Source of the DNA: Candidatus Mediterraneibacter pullistercoris
GTDB taxonomy: Bacteria; Bacillota; Clostridia; Lachnospirales; Lachnospiraceae
Length of the DNA stretch: 33,193 bases
Reading direction: 5' to 3'
NCBI GenBank assembly: GCA_019116885.1
Contig: DXAU01000006.1
Span: 1 to 33,193 of the forward strand
Of this stretch, positions 25,389 through 33,103 are shown piece by piece. The notes beneath the pieces were generated by a model that had not been told where the DNA came from, did not search any database, and saw only the letters and a program-made list of their open reading frames with translations. The position numbers and the translations under genes were made by a program. The stretch's first letter is position 1. Each line of letters starts with the position of its first letter.

Positions 25389-25417
25389 ATCATAGCATAC
25401 CCTCTTTTATTATGCAA
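25389..25417 (-). promoter_or_regulatory. Sigma-A promoter of nusG_II-Gx-ruvAB
   Basis: On the minus strand TTGCAT (25417-25412) and TATGAT (25394-25389) are separated by 17 bases, giving a start near 25382. It is divergent from the apbE promoter, with about 35 bases between the two -35 boxes. Confidence 0.78.
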
Positions 25418-25452
25418 TCTCAATACCTGTACGTCTCTTATCTGTCCGCCCG

Positions 25453-25481
25453 TTGTCCTCTGGCGGAAAATCGGTTATAAT
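25453..25481 (+). promoter_or_regulatory. Sigma-A promoter of apbE
   Basis: TTGTCC (25453-25458) and TATAAT (25476-25481) are separated by 17 bases, about 50 bases upstream of the apbE start. Confidence 0.75.
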
Positions 25482-25530
25482 AATAGCCGCAATATGACAG
25501 AAATCAAAAGACAGAATAAGGAGAAGATTA

Positions 25531-26604
25531 TTGAGAGAGAAACATTTGGAACAGGCAAATCTGAAAAATACCGGAGCAGTATTTCCAAACGCAGCGCGAG
25601 CAGCGTGCAGGAGAATCCTTCCGGTTCTGATCACCGCCGCTCTGGCGGCCGTTTCTCTGCCGGGATGCACGACACCTCCTGATAACAGCTCTGTGACGAT
25701 GAGCGGAATGTATTTTGACACAGTAGTGCAGATCGAAGCGTGGGGAGCCTCAGAGGAAGTGATGGAACACTGCAAGGAGATGTGCGCGTATTACGAAGAA
25801 CTCCTGAGCGCCACGATAGAGACAAGCGAAGTCTCTAAGATAAACCAGGCCGGCGGAGAACCTGTGACCGTTTCTTCCGAGACTGCCGGACTCATAGCAA
25901 AAGCAATAGAGTACGGCGATATCTCGAACGGCCTTTTTGATATCACTGTTGCTCCCGCCAGCAGCCTGTGGAATTTTACAGACAATGAAGATCAGACACT
26001 TCCGGACGCTGCTGCTCTGAAAGAAGCTGTATCTCATATCGATTACCGCTGCATCCGTGTCGAGGGCAATACCATAACGCTCACCGACCCTGAAGCAAAG
26101 ATTGATCTGGGCGGCATCGCGAAAGGATACATTGCCGACAGATTAAAAGAATATCTCAAAAGCGAAGGCGTTGAACACGCTCTTATAAATCTCGGCGGCA
26201 ATATGCTTGCCCTGGGCGGACGCTGGGACGGCTCCGATTTCAGGATTGGCCTGCAAAGGCCCTTTGCCGATACAGGCACTGTCATGGCATCTGTAGCAAT
26301 CAGCGATCAGTCTGTAGTAACATCCGGAAATTATGAACGGTATTTTGAAAAAGACGGAGTCATCTATCATCACATTCTTGATCCGGATACCGGATATCCG
26401 ATACAAAATGACCTGGATCAGGTGACGATCATATCCGATGAATCCACAGACGGCGACGCGCTGAGCACTACCTGCTTTGCCCTCGGTCTGGAGGACGGGC
26501 TTAAGCTGATCCGAAGCCTTGACAATGTGGAAGCTGTCTTCGTGACCAAAGATGGCGGGATCCACACAAGCAGCGATGAAATCTCTCTGGATACAGCAGA
26601 GTAA
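25531..26604 (+). CDS. apbE: FAD:protein FMN transferase ApbE (lipoprotein)
   Basis: The 357-aa protein has an N-terminal hydrophobic stretch ending in a lipobox (SLPGC, Cys46), so it is anchored on the outer face of the membrane. ApbE motifs follow: GLFDITVAP, DLGGIAKGYIADRL, LINLGGNM and HILDPDTGYP, with DALST supplying Mg-binding residues. It transfers FMN from FAD onto Thr in [S/D]GAT-type motifs, and its expected substrates are RnfG (Thr177) and RnfD encoded just downstream on the other strand. The start is TTG at 25531, with AAGGAG seven bases upstream. It is monocistronic, ending at a bidirectional terminator. Confidence 0.94.
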   Translation: MREKHLEQANLKNTGAVFPNAARAACRRILPVLITAALAAVSLPGCTTPPDNSSVTMSGMYFDTVVQIEAWGASEEVMEHCKEMCAYYEELLSATIETSEVSKINQAGGEPVTVSSETAGLIAKAIEYGDISNGLFDITVAPASSLWNFTDNEDQTLPDAAALKEAVSHIDYRCIRVEGNTITLTDPEAKIDLGGIAKGYIADRLKEYLKSEGVEHALINLGGNMLALGGRWDGSDFRIGLQRPFADTGTVMASVAISDQSVVTSGNYERYFEKDGVIYHHILDPDTGYPIQNDLDQVTIISDESTDGDALSTTCFALGLEDGLKLIRSLDNVEAVFVTKDGGIHTSSDEISLDTAE

Positions 26605-26608
26605 AAGC

Positions 26609-26649
26609 AAAACCTGGAAGCCGGCAGATATGCTTCGGCTTCCAGGTTT
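26609..26649. terminator. Bidirectional terminator between apbE and rnfB
   Basis: AAACCTGGAAGCCG (26610-26623) pairs over 14 bases with CGGCTTCCAGGTTT (26636-26649) around a 12-base loop. T-rich sequence follows on both strands, so it ends the convergent apbE and rnf transcripts. Confidence 0.92.
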
Positions 26650-26667
26650 CTTCTGCAAGATGTGAAA

Positions 26668-27462
26668 TTACATCTGAATGATCTTTCTCGGACACTTTTC
26701 CGCACAAACTCCACAGTTCGTACATATATCAGCATCGATATGTGCCAGGAAATTATTGACAGTTATGGCCCCTGCCTCACAGCTCCTCTCGCAGAGGCGG
26801 CAGCCGATACAGCCCACCTGACAGACATCCATAAGCGCTTTTCCTTTTTCATTGGAATTACACCGCACAAAAGTCCGCTGCTTGTAAGGTATCAGCTCGA
26901 TCAGATGCTTAGGGCAGGCGCTGATACATTTTCCGCATGCCTTGCATGCTTCTTTGTCCACGACGGCAATGCCATCCACAATATGTATCGCGTCAAAGGG
27001 ACAGGCTTTCACACAGGTGCCGTATCCAAGACACCCGTAAGCACAGCCTTTTGCTCCGCCGTCCTGCATCTGGCTCGCCATGACACAATCTTTGATTCCA
27101 TAATATTCATACTCTGTCTTTGCTTTCTCACAAGTGCCGCCGCATTTTACAAAAGCTGTTTTTCTCTCCTGGGCAGAAGCGTCCACGCCCATGATTTCTC
27201 CGATCTTCTGCGCGACGGGCGCACCGCCCACAGGACATCCTCCCACTTCAGCCTCTCCGGCCACGATTGCAGCCGCAAGGCCGGAACAGCCCGCATATCC
27301 GCATCCGCCGCAGTTGTTACCCGGCAGTACATCCATGATAGCATCTTCTCTCTCATCTGTCTCAACAGCGAACTTTTTCCCGGAGATCCCAAGGAAGACG
27401 CCGATGAACAGACCAGTGCCGCCCACAACAGCGACAGCTAAAATAATACCTGTGATACTCAT
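26668..27462 (-). CDS. rnfB: Rnf electron transport complex subunit B (ferredoxin-like)
   Basis: The 264-aa protein has one N-terminal membrane helix (5-27), then the 4Fe-4S domain CGGCGYAGC (51-59), followed by a series of ferredoxin-type cysteine groups at about 140-154 (CAYGCLGYGTCVKACP), 173-183 (CKACGKCISACP), 218-228 (CIGCRLCERSC) and 247-257 (CTNCGVCAEKCP). All clusters look intact. RnfB takes electrons from reduced ferredoxin and passes them into the membrane complex. It is longer than the E. coli form, as usual in Clostridia. AGGAGGG precedes ATG; it is the last gene of rnfCDGEAB. Confidence 0.96.
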   Translation of the reverse strand: MSITGIILAVAVVGGTGLFIGVFLGISGKKFAVETDEREDAIMDVLPGNNCGGCGYAGCSGLAAAIVAGEAEVGGCPVGGAPVAQKIGEIMGVDASAQERKTAFVKCGGTCEKAKTEYEYYGIKDCVMASQMQDGGAKGCAYGCLGYGTCVKACPFDAIHIVDGIAVVDKEACKACGKCISACPKHLIELIPYKQRTFVRCNSNEKGKALMDVCQVGCIGCRLCERSCEAGAITVNNFLAHIDADICTNCGVCAEKCPRKIIQM

Positions 27463-27475
27463 ATCATCTTCCCTC

Positions 27476-28066
27476 CTATATTAATCCTGAGAATCCGTAA
27501 AATGCAATCGCCATGAGTCCCGCTGTCACAAGCACAATCGGCGTTCCCTTAAATGCCTCAGGCACATTATTGTACTCTGTCTTCTCGCGGATTCCCGCCA
27601 TAAGTACGATGGCGATGAGGAAACCTGCCGCTGTGGCAAATCCGTTCACCACGCCTGTCAGAAGTCCGTATCCCTCTTCTACATTCGTCAGTGCAACTCC
27701 GAGCACTGCACAGTTCGTTGTAATAAGAGGCAGATATACGCCCAGCGCATTGTAGAGAGACTGCATTGATTTCTTTAAGAACATCTCCACGAACTGTACA
27801 AGTGCCGCAATGACGAGAATGAATACAATCGTGTTCAGATATTCCAGCTCTCCGCCCATAATGTTCGGATTGCCGAGTATGTATTTGTAGATCAGTCCGG
27901 TCACAAACGATGCGATTGTAATGACGAACACTACAGCGCCGCCCATTCCGGCTGCTGTCTTTACGTTTTTTGAAACGCCGAGGAACGGACAGATCCCGAG
28001 GAACTGGCTAAGTACAACGTTGTTTACGAACGCAGTTCCGACTGCGATCAAAATTAATTCCTGCAT
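27476..28066 (-). CDS. rnfA: Rnf complex subunit A (membrane)
   Basis: The 196-aa protein has six membrane segments. NNVVLSQFLGICPFLGVSK carries Cys26 and ITTNCAVLG carries Cys119; with the matching cysteines of RnfE these are the ligands proposed in Rnf/NQR structures for an intramembrane iron-sulfur cluster. Its ATG follows the rnfE stop with no gap, and GGAGGAGG lies within the end of rnfE, so the two are coupled. RnfA and RnfE are homologous with opposite orientation in the membrane. Confidence 0.96.
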   Translation of the reverse strand: MQELILIAVGTAFVNNVVLSQFLGICPFLGVSKNVKTAAGMGGAVVFVITIASFVTGLIYKYILGNPNIMGGELEYLNTIVFILVIAALVQFVEMFLKKSMQSLYNALGVYLPLITTNCAVLGVALTNVEEGYGLLTGVVNGFATAAGFLIAIVLMAGIREKTEYNNVPEAFKGTPIVLVTAGLMAIAFYGFSGLI

Positions 28067-28825
28067 TTATGCCTCCTCCTGTTCTTTCTTATCATCTGTC
28101 TTGTTATCCGGCACATATCCGGCAGGGTGTCCGCCGCAGATGCCTCTGCTTGAACAGGAAGCGCATCCATCCGCACAGCCTGAAGTTTTTGGCACCTTTT
28201 TCCCTTTCTTTGCAAGACGTATCTTCACTTTGTTCTGAGCAGCCACCAGACATGCGAGCACAAGGAAAGCTCCCGGAGCCTGAACAAAGATGGCAACAGG
28301 TTCATATTCCAGAGAGATAGAAGCAATCCTGATCGGCGGAATATCCATGCCGAAAATCTGTCCTGCGCCGATCAGCTCTCTTACGATACCGATACATGTC
28401 AGACCGACAGTAAATCCAAGTCCCATGCCGACACCGTCAAAAATGGACGGGAGCACCGGATTTTTAGAAGCATAACTTTCTGCACGTCCAAGGATGATAC
28501 AGTTTACCACGATCAGAGGGATATAAAGTCCAAGAGAATCATACAGGCTCGGAACAAATCCCTCAAGAAGAAAGTCCACGATAGTCACGAAAGATGCCAC
28601 GACAACGATGAAAGCCGGCATTCTGACAGAATCCGGAATAATCTTCCTGAGCATGGAAATAAGCATATTGGACATGATGAGAACGGCTGTTGTTGAGAGC
28701 CCCATGCCGATACCATTGATCGCTGACGTTGTGACAGCCAGTGTCGGACACATTCCGAGCATGAGGACAAACGTCGGGTTCTCTTTTATAAGTCCGTTAA
28801 AAATACGTTCTGTACACTTATTCAT
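28067..28825 (-). CDS. rnfE: Rnf complex subunit E (membrane), with Cys-rich C-terminal tail
   Basis: I start the gene at ATG 28825, eight bases after AGGAGG; a GTG two codons earlier is too close to that site. The protein is 252 aa with about six membrane helices. MLGMCPTLAVT (Cys26) and VVNCIILGRAE (Cys109) are the cluster ligands paired with RnfA. After the last helix comes a basic linker and then GCADGCASCSSRGICGG, four cysteines in a CX3CX2CX5C pattern (217, 221, 224, 230), followed by a charged end. This tail is absent from proteobacterial RnfE and could hold metal. The start overlaps rnfG by eight bases. Confidence 0.95.
   Translation of the reverse strand: MNKCTERIFNGLIKENPTFVLMLGMCPTLAVTTSAINGIGMGLSTTAVLIMSNMLISMLRKIIPDSVRMPAFIVVVASFVTIVDFLLEGFVPSLYDSLGLYIPLIVVNCIILGRAESYASKNPVLPSIFDGVGMGLGFTVGLTCIGIVRELIGAGQIFGMDIPPIRIASISLEYEPVAIFVQAPGAFLVLACLVAAQNKVKIRLAKKGKKVPKTSGCADGCASCSSRGICGGHPAGYVPDNKTDDKKEQEEA
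28136..28177 (-). other. Four-cysteine motif in the RnfE tail
   Basis: These codons encode CX3CX2CX5C immediately after a Lys-rich linker. By the accepted inside location of both RnfE termini it should face the cytoplasm, beside RnfB and RnfC. A metal or iron-sulfur site is inference. Confidence 0.7.
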
Positions 28826-29432
28826 CGACACTGCCTCCTAACTCATTCTGATAATATACGAGAGCGGAATTCACTGCGTTTGTCACAGAATTTGTGGTGA
28901 TCGTAGCGCCGCTGATCGAATCGATCATGCCGTCTCCGTCTTCTCCGGTCTTTGTATATGTGAATTTCTCGACGTTTTGGTCTTTGAACTGGTCTTTAAA
29001 GTCTGCTTCGTCTGCTTTCATTCCCAGTCCGGCAGTCTCGCTGATCGAGAGCATCTCGATTCCTTTTACCGTACCGTCGGCGGCGATCCCTACAGAAAGC
29101 GAAAGATCTCCGTCGTACGCTTCATGTGAAGTTACATTTATGACATAACCTACTGTCTCTCCGCTGTCATCAAGACCTTCCACGACAGTGGTGATCTCAT
29201 CAGAAGTATAGCCGTTTTCTTCCAGAAGTGACTTCGCGCTCCCGGCATCAAAGTCTGCTCTTTCTTCAAATGAGGAAGCGTCTGTAAGCACGGCCCGGTA
29301 AGCTTCCTGCCGTGTATTCTCCTGCGCCCGGGCGATCGGATCCTTTGTGACGTCATATACAATGCCGAGAAGAAGTCCGGACACGACAGTTATCACTGTC
29401 AGTATCAGCGTATTCTTGATTATCTTATTCAT
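28818..29432 (-). CDS. rnfG: Rnf complex subunit G (covalent-FMN, FMN_bind)
   Basis: From ATG 29432, sharing one base with the rnfD TGA (TGATG), the protein is 204 aa. One N-terminal membrane helix (LILTVITVVSGLLLGIVYDV) anchors an extracytoplasmic FMN_bind domain. The flavinylation motif is SGAT, with Thr177 as the expected FMN acceptor attached by ApbE. GGAGG lies nine bases before the ATG; GTG at 29435 is an alternative. The gene is in the standard C-D-G-E-A-B order. Confidence 0.95.
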   Translation of the reverse strand: MNKIIKNTLILTVITVVSGLLLGIVYDVTKDPIARAQENTRQEAYRAVLTDASSFEERADFDAGSAKSLLEENGYTSDEITTVVEGLDDSGETVGYVINVTSHEAYDGDLSLSVGIAADGTVKGIEMLSISETAGLGMKADEADFKDQFKDQNVEKFTYTKTGEDGDGMIDSISGATITTNSVTNAVNSALVYYQNELGGSVDE

Positions 29433-30370
29433 CACTTCTCTCCTCCTTTGCCAAATCCAAATGGTCTCGGAAGAGTAACCTTTTCGATCAGCGGAACTAA
29501 AAGGTTACTGATAATGATCGCATAGGAGACACCCTCTGCCGAACCGCCGAACAGACGGAACAGTCCGGTCAGAAGTCCCATACATATCCCGTAGACAATC
29601 TTACCGCTGCTCGTTATCGGTGAAGTCACATAATCCGTCGCCATGAACCATGCGCCGAGCATCAGTCCGCCTCCGCACAGATGTGCAGTGATATACTGCG
29701 GATCGAAGCCGTGACCGCCGAACAGCACAATAAACACAACAAAAGATACGATATAGGAACCGGGAATCCGAAGATCGATAACCCCCATCAGGATGAGGAA
29801 CATGGCGCCGATCATGATAGCGATAACAGACGTCTCTCCGATCGTTCCCCGGATATTTCCAAACAGCATATCCATTGTGTTGACAGCCTCTCCGGCTTTC
29901 AGTTGTGCCAGCGGAGTCGGTCCTGTCACACCGTCATATACAAAGTAAGTCATCTGGCCTGTGAAGCTGATAAGCAGAAAGCAGCGCGCTGCAAGAGCCG
30001 GATTCATAAAGTTCTGGCCAAGCCCTCCGAAAAGCTGCTTGACGACAACAATCGCAAAGACCGCTCCTAAGACTCCCATCCACCATGGCAGCGTCGGAGG
30101 CAGGTTCAGCGCCAGCAGAAGTCCTGTGACCGCCGCGCTCAGATCATTGATCGTTATCGGTTTGTGCATCAGTTTCTCATAGATAAATTCTGACAAAACA
30201 GCCGCAGCAGTCGTGACGACCACAAGAATCCAGGCATTCTCATGACGGAAGTTCCAGATTCCGAACAGCGTTGCAGGAAGAAGCGCGATCAATACCAGGA
30301 GCATGATATTGCTGCTCTTGATCCTGTCACGGATATGCGGCGATGATGATACATTATATTTCTCGTTCAA
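29432..30370 (-). CDS. rnfD: Rnf complex subunit D (membrane, covalent FMN)
   Basis: I start at TTG 30370, giving 312 aa; the frame is open to 30409, but AGAGGTG lies just eight bases before this TTG and the longer form would run into the rnfC end. The NQR2/RnfD/RnfE domain contains about nine membrane helices. DGVTGPTPLAQLK holds the TPLA block in which Thr (about residue 152) is the expected ApbE-attached FMN site; a Pro replaces the more usual Ala before it. NDLSAAVTGLLLALNLPP and NPALAARCFLL are conserved blocks. Confidence 0.94.
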   Translation of the reverse strand: MNEKYNVSSSPHIRDRIKSSNIMLLVLIALLPATLFGIWNFRHENAWILVVVTTAAAVLSEFIYEKLMHKPITINDLSAAVTGLLLALNLPPTLPWWMGVLGAVFAIVVVKQLFGGLGQNFMNPALAARCFLLISFTGQMTYFVYDGVTGPTPLAQLKAGEAVNTMDMLFGNIRGTIGETSVIAIMIGAMFLILMGVIDLRIPGSYIVSFVVFIVLFGGHGFDPQYITAHLCGGGLMLGAWFMATDYVTSPITSSGKIVYGICMGLLTGLFRLFGGSAEGVSYAIIISNLLVPLIEKVTLPRPFGFGKGGEK

Positions 30371-30386
30371 TTCCCTCTCACCTCTC

Positions 30387-31706
30387 TTACTTTTTCCTCT
30401 TATTCGCAAGAGCCGTCTTGCGCATGGAACCGATCGCCTGTTTCAGCGGTCTCTTTGCAGGGCAGACATAGCTGCAGGAACCACATTCCACACATTCAAG
30501 TCCGTTCATCTTGACAAATGCTTCTTCATCGTGCCTCTGTCCATAATCTGCGAGTCTGGACGGTATGAGCCGGCTCGGACAGACTTCAACACATCTTGCA
30601 CAATTGATACAGGCGGTTTCCCTGCTCTCTGCCACCACATCTTTTTTAAACGCAAGAATGGATGAGGAAGTCTTCGTGACAGGGGCTTTGGGCGTTACCA
30701 TGGCAAATCCCATCATGGGTCCGCCGGATATGAGCTTCTGAGGCTGCTCTGTAAAACCGCCCGCTTCCTCAATCAGCTCCTGATGGTCTGTCCCGATCAG
30801 CACTTTGAAGTTCCCTGGGCTGGCGACAGCGTCACCGCTCACTGTTACGACTCTCTCCATGAGTGGTCTGCCCTCGATGACTGCGGTATGTATTCCGATA
30901 AGCGTTTCAACATTATCTACAATACATCCTGCGTCTGCAGGAAGCATAGTGGAGTTGATCATCCGGTTTGTGACCGCATAGATGAGCTGGCGTTCCGCTC
31001 CCTGCGGATATTTTGTCATCAGAAGTTTTACATCCATCCGCGGTTCATCCGCAATAGCCGCTCTGATCTTTTCCGCGCAGTCCTTTTTGTTGTCCTCTAC
31101 TGCGAAATATCCTCTTGCATTGGGGAACAGCGATAAGACAGCTCTCATCCCGCTTACCAGTTCTTCTGTATTCTCCAACATTCTTCTGTAATCAGCAGTG
31201 ATATAAGGCTCACATTCTGCACAGTTCGCAATAATGTATTCAATCTTGTCGGGTTCTTTCGGCGAGAGTTTCACTTTTGTGGGGAATCCGGCTCCGCCCA
31301 TTCCGACAATGCCGGCGCTGCCGATCCTTTCCAGTATCTCCTCGCGTGACATCTCCTCAAGAGGCTTTACGGGAGCGTACTCTGTCTCTTTGTATTCGCC
31401 GTCGTTCTCGATAACGATACATTCCACTTTTGAACCAGCCGGATTAAACCGCTGCTCCAGTCCTTTCACCGTACCGGAGACCGATGCATGCACCGGTGCC
31501 GAGACAAATCCGCCTGCCTCAGCGATGACCTGCCCTTTCAGAACGTGATCTCCTTTTTTTACAACAGGATTGGCCGGAGCGCCGATATGTTGCGAAAGGG
31601 GATACACGAGATCTCCTTTAGGCATGACCGTGCGGATCGCCTGATCTTTTGAAAAACGTTTCCCATCGTCCGGATGGATGCCGCCTTTAAATGTCAGAAG
31701 TCCCAT
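30387..31706 (-). CDS. rnfC: Rnf complex subunit C (NADH/ferredoxin-type)
   Basis: The 439-aa protein begins with a barrel-sandwich region (GGIHPDDGKRFS to about 80). GMGGAGFPT at 135-143 is the nucleotide/FMN-binding glycine loop shared with the complex I 51-kDa subunit. Two 4Fe-4S groups follow, at Cys366/369/372/376 and Cys405/408/411/415. RnfC is where NAD+ is reduced. AAGGAAGAG precedes ATG. It is first in rnfCDGEAB, about 290 bases from the S1 gene. The promoter is not clear: several -10-like A/T words lie at about 31760-31800 without a good -35. Confidence 0.96.
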   Translation of the reverse strand: MGLLTFKGGIHPDDGKRFSKDQAIRTVMPKGDLVYPLSQHIGAPANPVVKKGDHVLKGQVIAEAGGFVSAPVHASVSGTVKGLEQRFNPAGSKVECIVIENDGEYKETEYAPVKPLEEMSREEILERIGSAGIVGMGGAGFPTKVKLSPKEPDKIEYIIANCAECEPYITADYRRMLENTEELVSGMRAVLSLFPNARGYFAVEDNKKDCAEKIRAAIADEPRMDVKLLMTKYPQGAERQLIYAVTNRMINSTMLPADAGCIVDNVETLIGIHTAVIEGRPLMERVVTVSGDAVASPGNFKVLIGTDHQELIEEAGGFTEQPQKLISGGPMMGFAMVTPKAPVTKTSSSILAFKKDVVAESRETACINCARCVEVCPSRLIPSRLADYGQRHDEEAFVKMNGLECVECGSCSYVCPAKRPLKQAIGSMRKTALANKRKK

Positions 31707-31996
31707 TTTTCTCTTCCTTTCTTCACGGCAACAATAAACAGCAGTCTGACCAACCGCTGTTTGTGCCTTATTTTACACTATTCTTATTGTACTAAAAGAC
31801 ATACTCAAAATCCAGTATATATCCGACAAAAATTGCATATTTACGCGAACATATTGTCGATATTTTAACGATACTCAGCAGAATACCGGGCATAACAACA
31901 GACTCTCGATCGTAACTGATGCATAAAAATACCAGGGCAGCATCTATGATGCTGTCCTGGCCATAACCCTGGCTGAATATTGCCGGACGGACAGAA
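31707..31996 (-). promoter_or_regulatory. Intergenic region and structured leader upstream of rnfC
   Basis: This A/T-rich gap separates S1 from rnf. It contains the S1 terminator (31923-31960), several weak -10-like words, and near the rnfC start a perfect 7-bp hairpin, AAACAGC (31736-31742) with GCTGTTT (31756-31762), in the presumed 5' leader. I saw no recognisable riboswitch or Rex site and no convincing promoter with correct spacing. Confidence 0.5.
31923..31960 (-). terminator. Intrinsic terminator of the S1 gene
   Basis: On the minus strand CCAGGACAGCATC pairs with GATGCTGCCCTGG around a three-base loop (12 of 13 pairs), followed by TATTTTTATG. It lies about 36 bases after the S1 stop. 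Confidence 0.92.
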
Positions 31997-33103
31997 TTAC
32001 TCTTCTGCCGCCTCATCCGTATAAGCTGAAGAAACTTCGTCTTCCGGCTGCTCCGGCTCAAGCGCTTTCATGCTCAGGCTGATCTTCTTCTCTTCCTCGT
32101 TGAGGTCAACAACCTTAGCCGTAATCTCCTGTCCGATCGACAGTACATCAGACGGCTTCTCTACATGCGCTCTTGATATCTGGGATACATGGAGCAGGGC
32201 ATCTACTCCGGGTGCAAGTTCAACAAACGCACCAAAATCCGTCATGCGGGCCACCCTGCCTGTGATCGTCTTTCCTACTGCAAAATCTTCAGCGGCATTT
32301 GCCCAGGGATTTGTCTCCGGGAATTTCAGGCTGAGCGCAATCTTTGTATCATGGATATCTTTTACAAGCACTGTCAGCGGATCTCCTACGTGGAAGAGCT
32401 TCTTCGGATTATCCACTCTGCCCCACGACATCTCCGAAATATGGAGAAGTCCGTCGACACCGCCGAGATCAACAAACGCGCCGAAATCTGTGACATTCTT
32501 TACAGTACCGTCAATCCTGTCTCCAACCTGCAGTTTTGCAAAAAGTTCTTTCTGCTTCTCTGCACGCTCTGCAACAAGAAGCTGTCTCCTGTCTCCAATG
32601 ACACGGTTTCTTCTCGGGTTAAACTCACTTATGACAAATTCAATTTCCTGGCCTTCATATTTGCTGAGATCCTTCTCGTAGGAATCAGATACCAGGCTTG
32701 CAGGGATAAATACTCTTACCTCATCAACTGTTGCACAAATACCGCCGCCGAGGATCTGAGTGACAGTAGCTTTGAGAACCTCTTTATTTTCATACGCCTC
32801 GCGCAGTCTCTCATTTCCTTTCTCAGCAGCAAGTCTCTTATATGTAAGAAGGACCTGACCTTCGCCGTCATTTACTTTCAGAACCTTGACTGTCATCGTA
32901 TCGCCGACAGAGACGACGGATGTAAGGTCAAGCGACTGATCGTTGGAATACTCACTTTTCGTAATGATACCGTCAGCTTTATAACCGATGTTCAGGATGA
33001 TCTCATCCGGCTTTACATCGATCACAGTACCTTCGACTACCTCTCCGTTGCGGATTGTTTTAAATGACTCGTCTAACATCTGTTCAAAAGATAATTCTGA
33101 CAT
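31997..33103 (-). CDS. rpsA: 30S ribosomal protein S1 homolog (four S1 domains)
   Basis: From ATG 33103, with GGAGG nine bases upstream, the protein is 368 aa (a TTG at 33121 would add six residues and lies before the ribosome site). Four S1/OB repeats are seen; the last two are clearest: DGTVKNVTDFGAFVDLGGVD and TGRVARMTDFGAFVELAPGV, each followed by LLHxS. The tail is acidic (EPEQPEDEVSSAYTDEAAEE). Firmicute S1 binds RNA and is shorter than the six-domain E. coli protein. The start lies inside the end of ispH. In many Clostridia the two are one fused polypeptide; here they are separate frames. Confidence 0.93.
   Translation of the reverse strand: MSELSFEQMLDESFKTIRNGEVVEGTVIDVKPDEIILNIGYKADGIITKSEYSNDQSLDLTSVVSVGDTMTVKVLKVNDGEGQVLLTYKRLAAEKGNERLREAYENKEVLKATVTQILGGGICATVDEVRVFIPASLVSDSYEKDLSKYEGQEIEFVISEFNPRRNRVIGDRRQLLVAERAEKQKELFAKLQVGDRIDGTVKNVTDFGAFVDLGGVDGLLHISEMSWGRVDNPKKLFHVGDPLTVLVKDIHDTKIALSLKFPETNPWANAAEDFAVGKTITGRVARMTDFGAFVELAPGVDALLHVSQISRAHVEKPSDVLSIGQEITAKVVDLNEEEKKISLSMKALEPEQPEDEVSSAYTDEAAEE

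Noticed and set aside
31707-31996. Rex operator or riboswitch before rnfC
   Set aside because: I found no TTGTGA-type dyad and no recognisable aptamer pattern, only a short hairpin.
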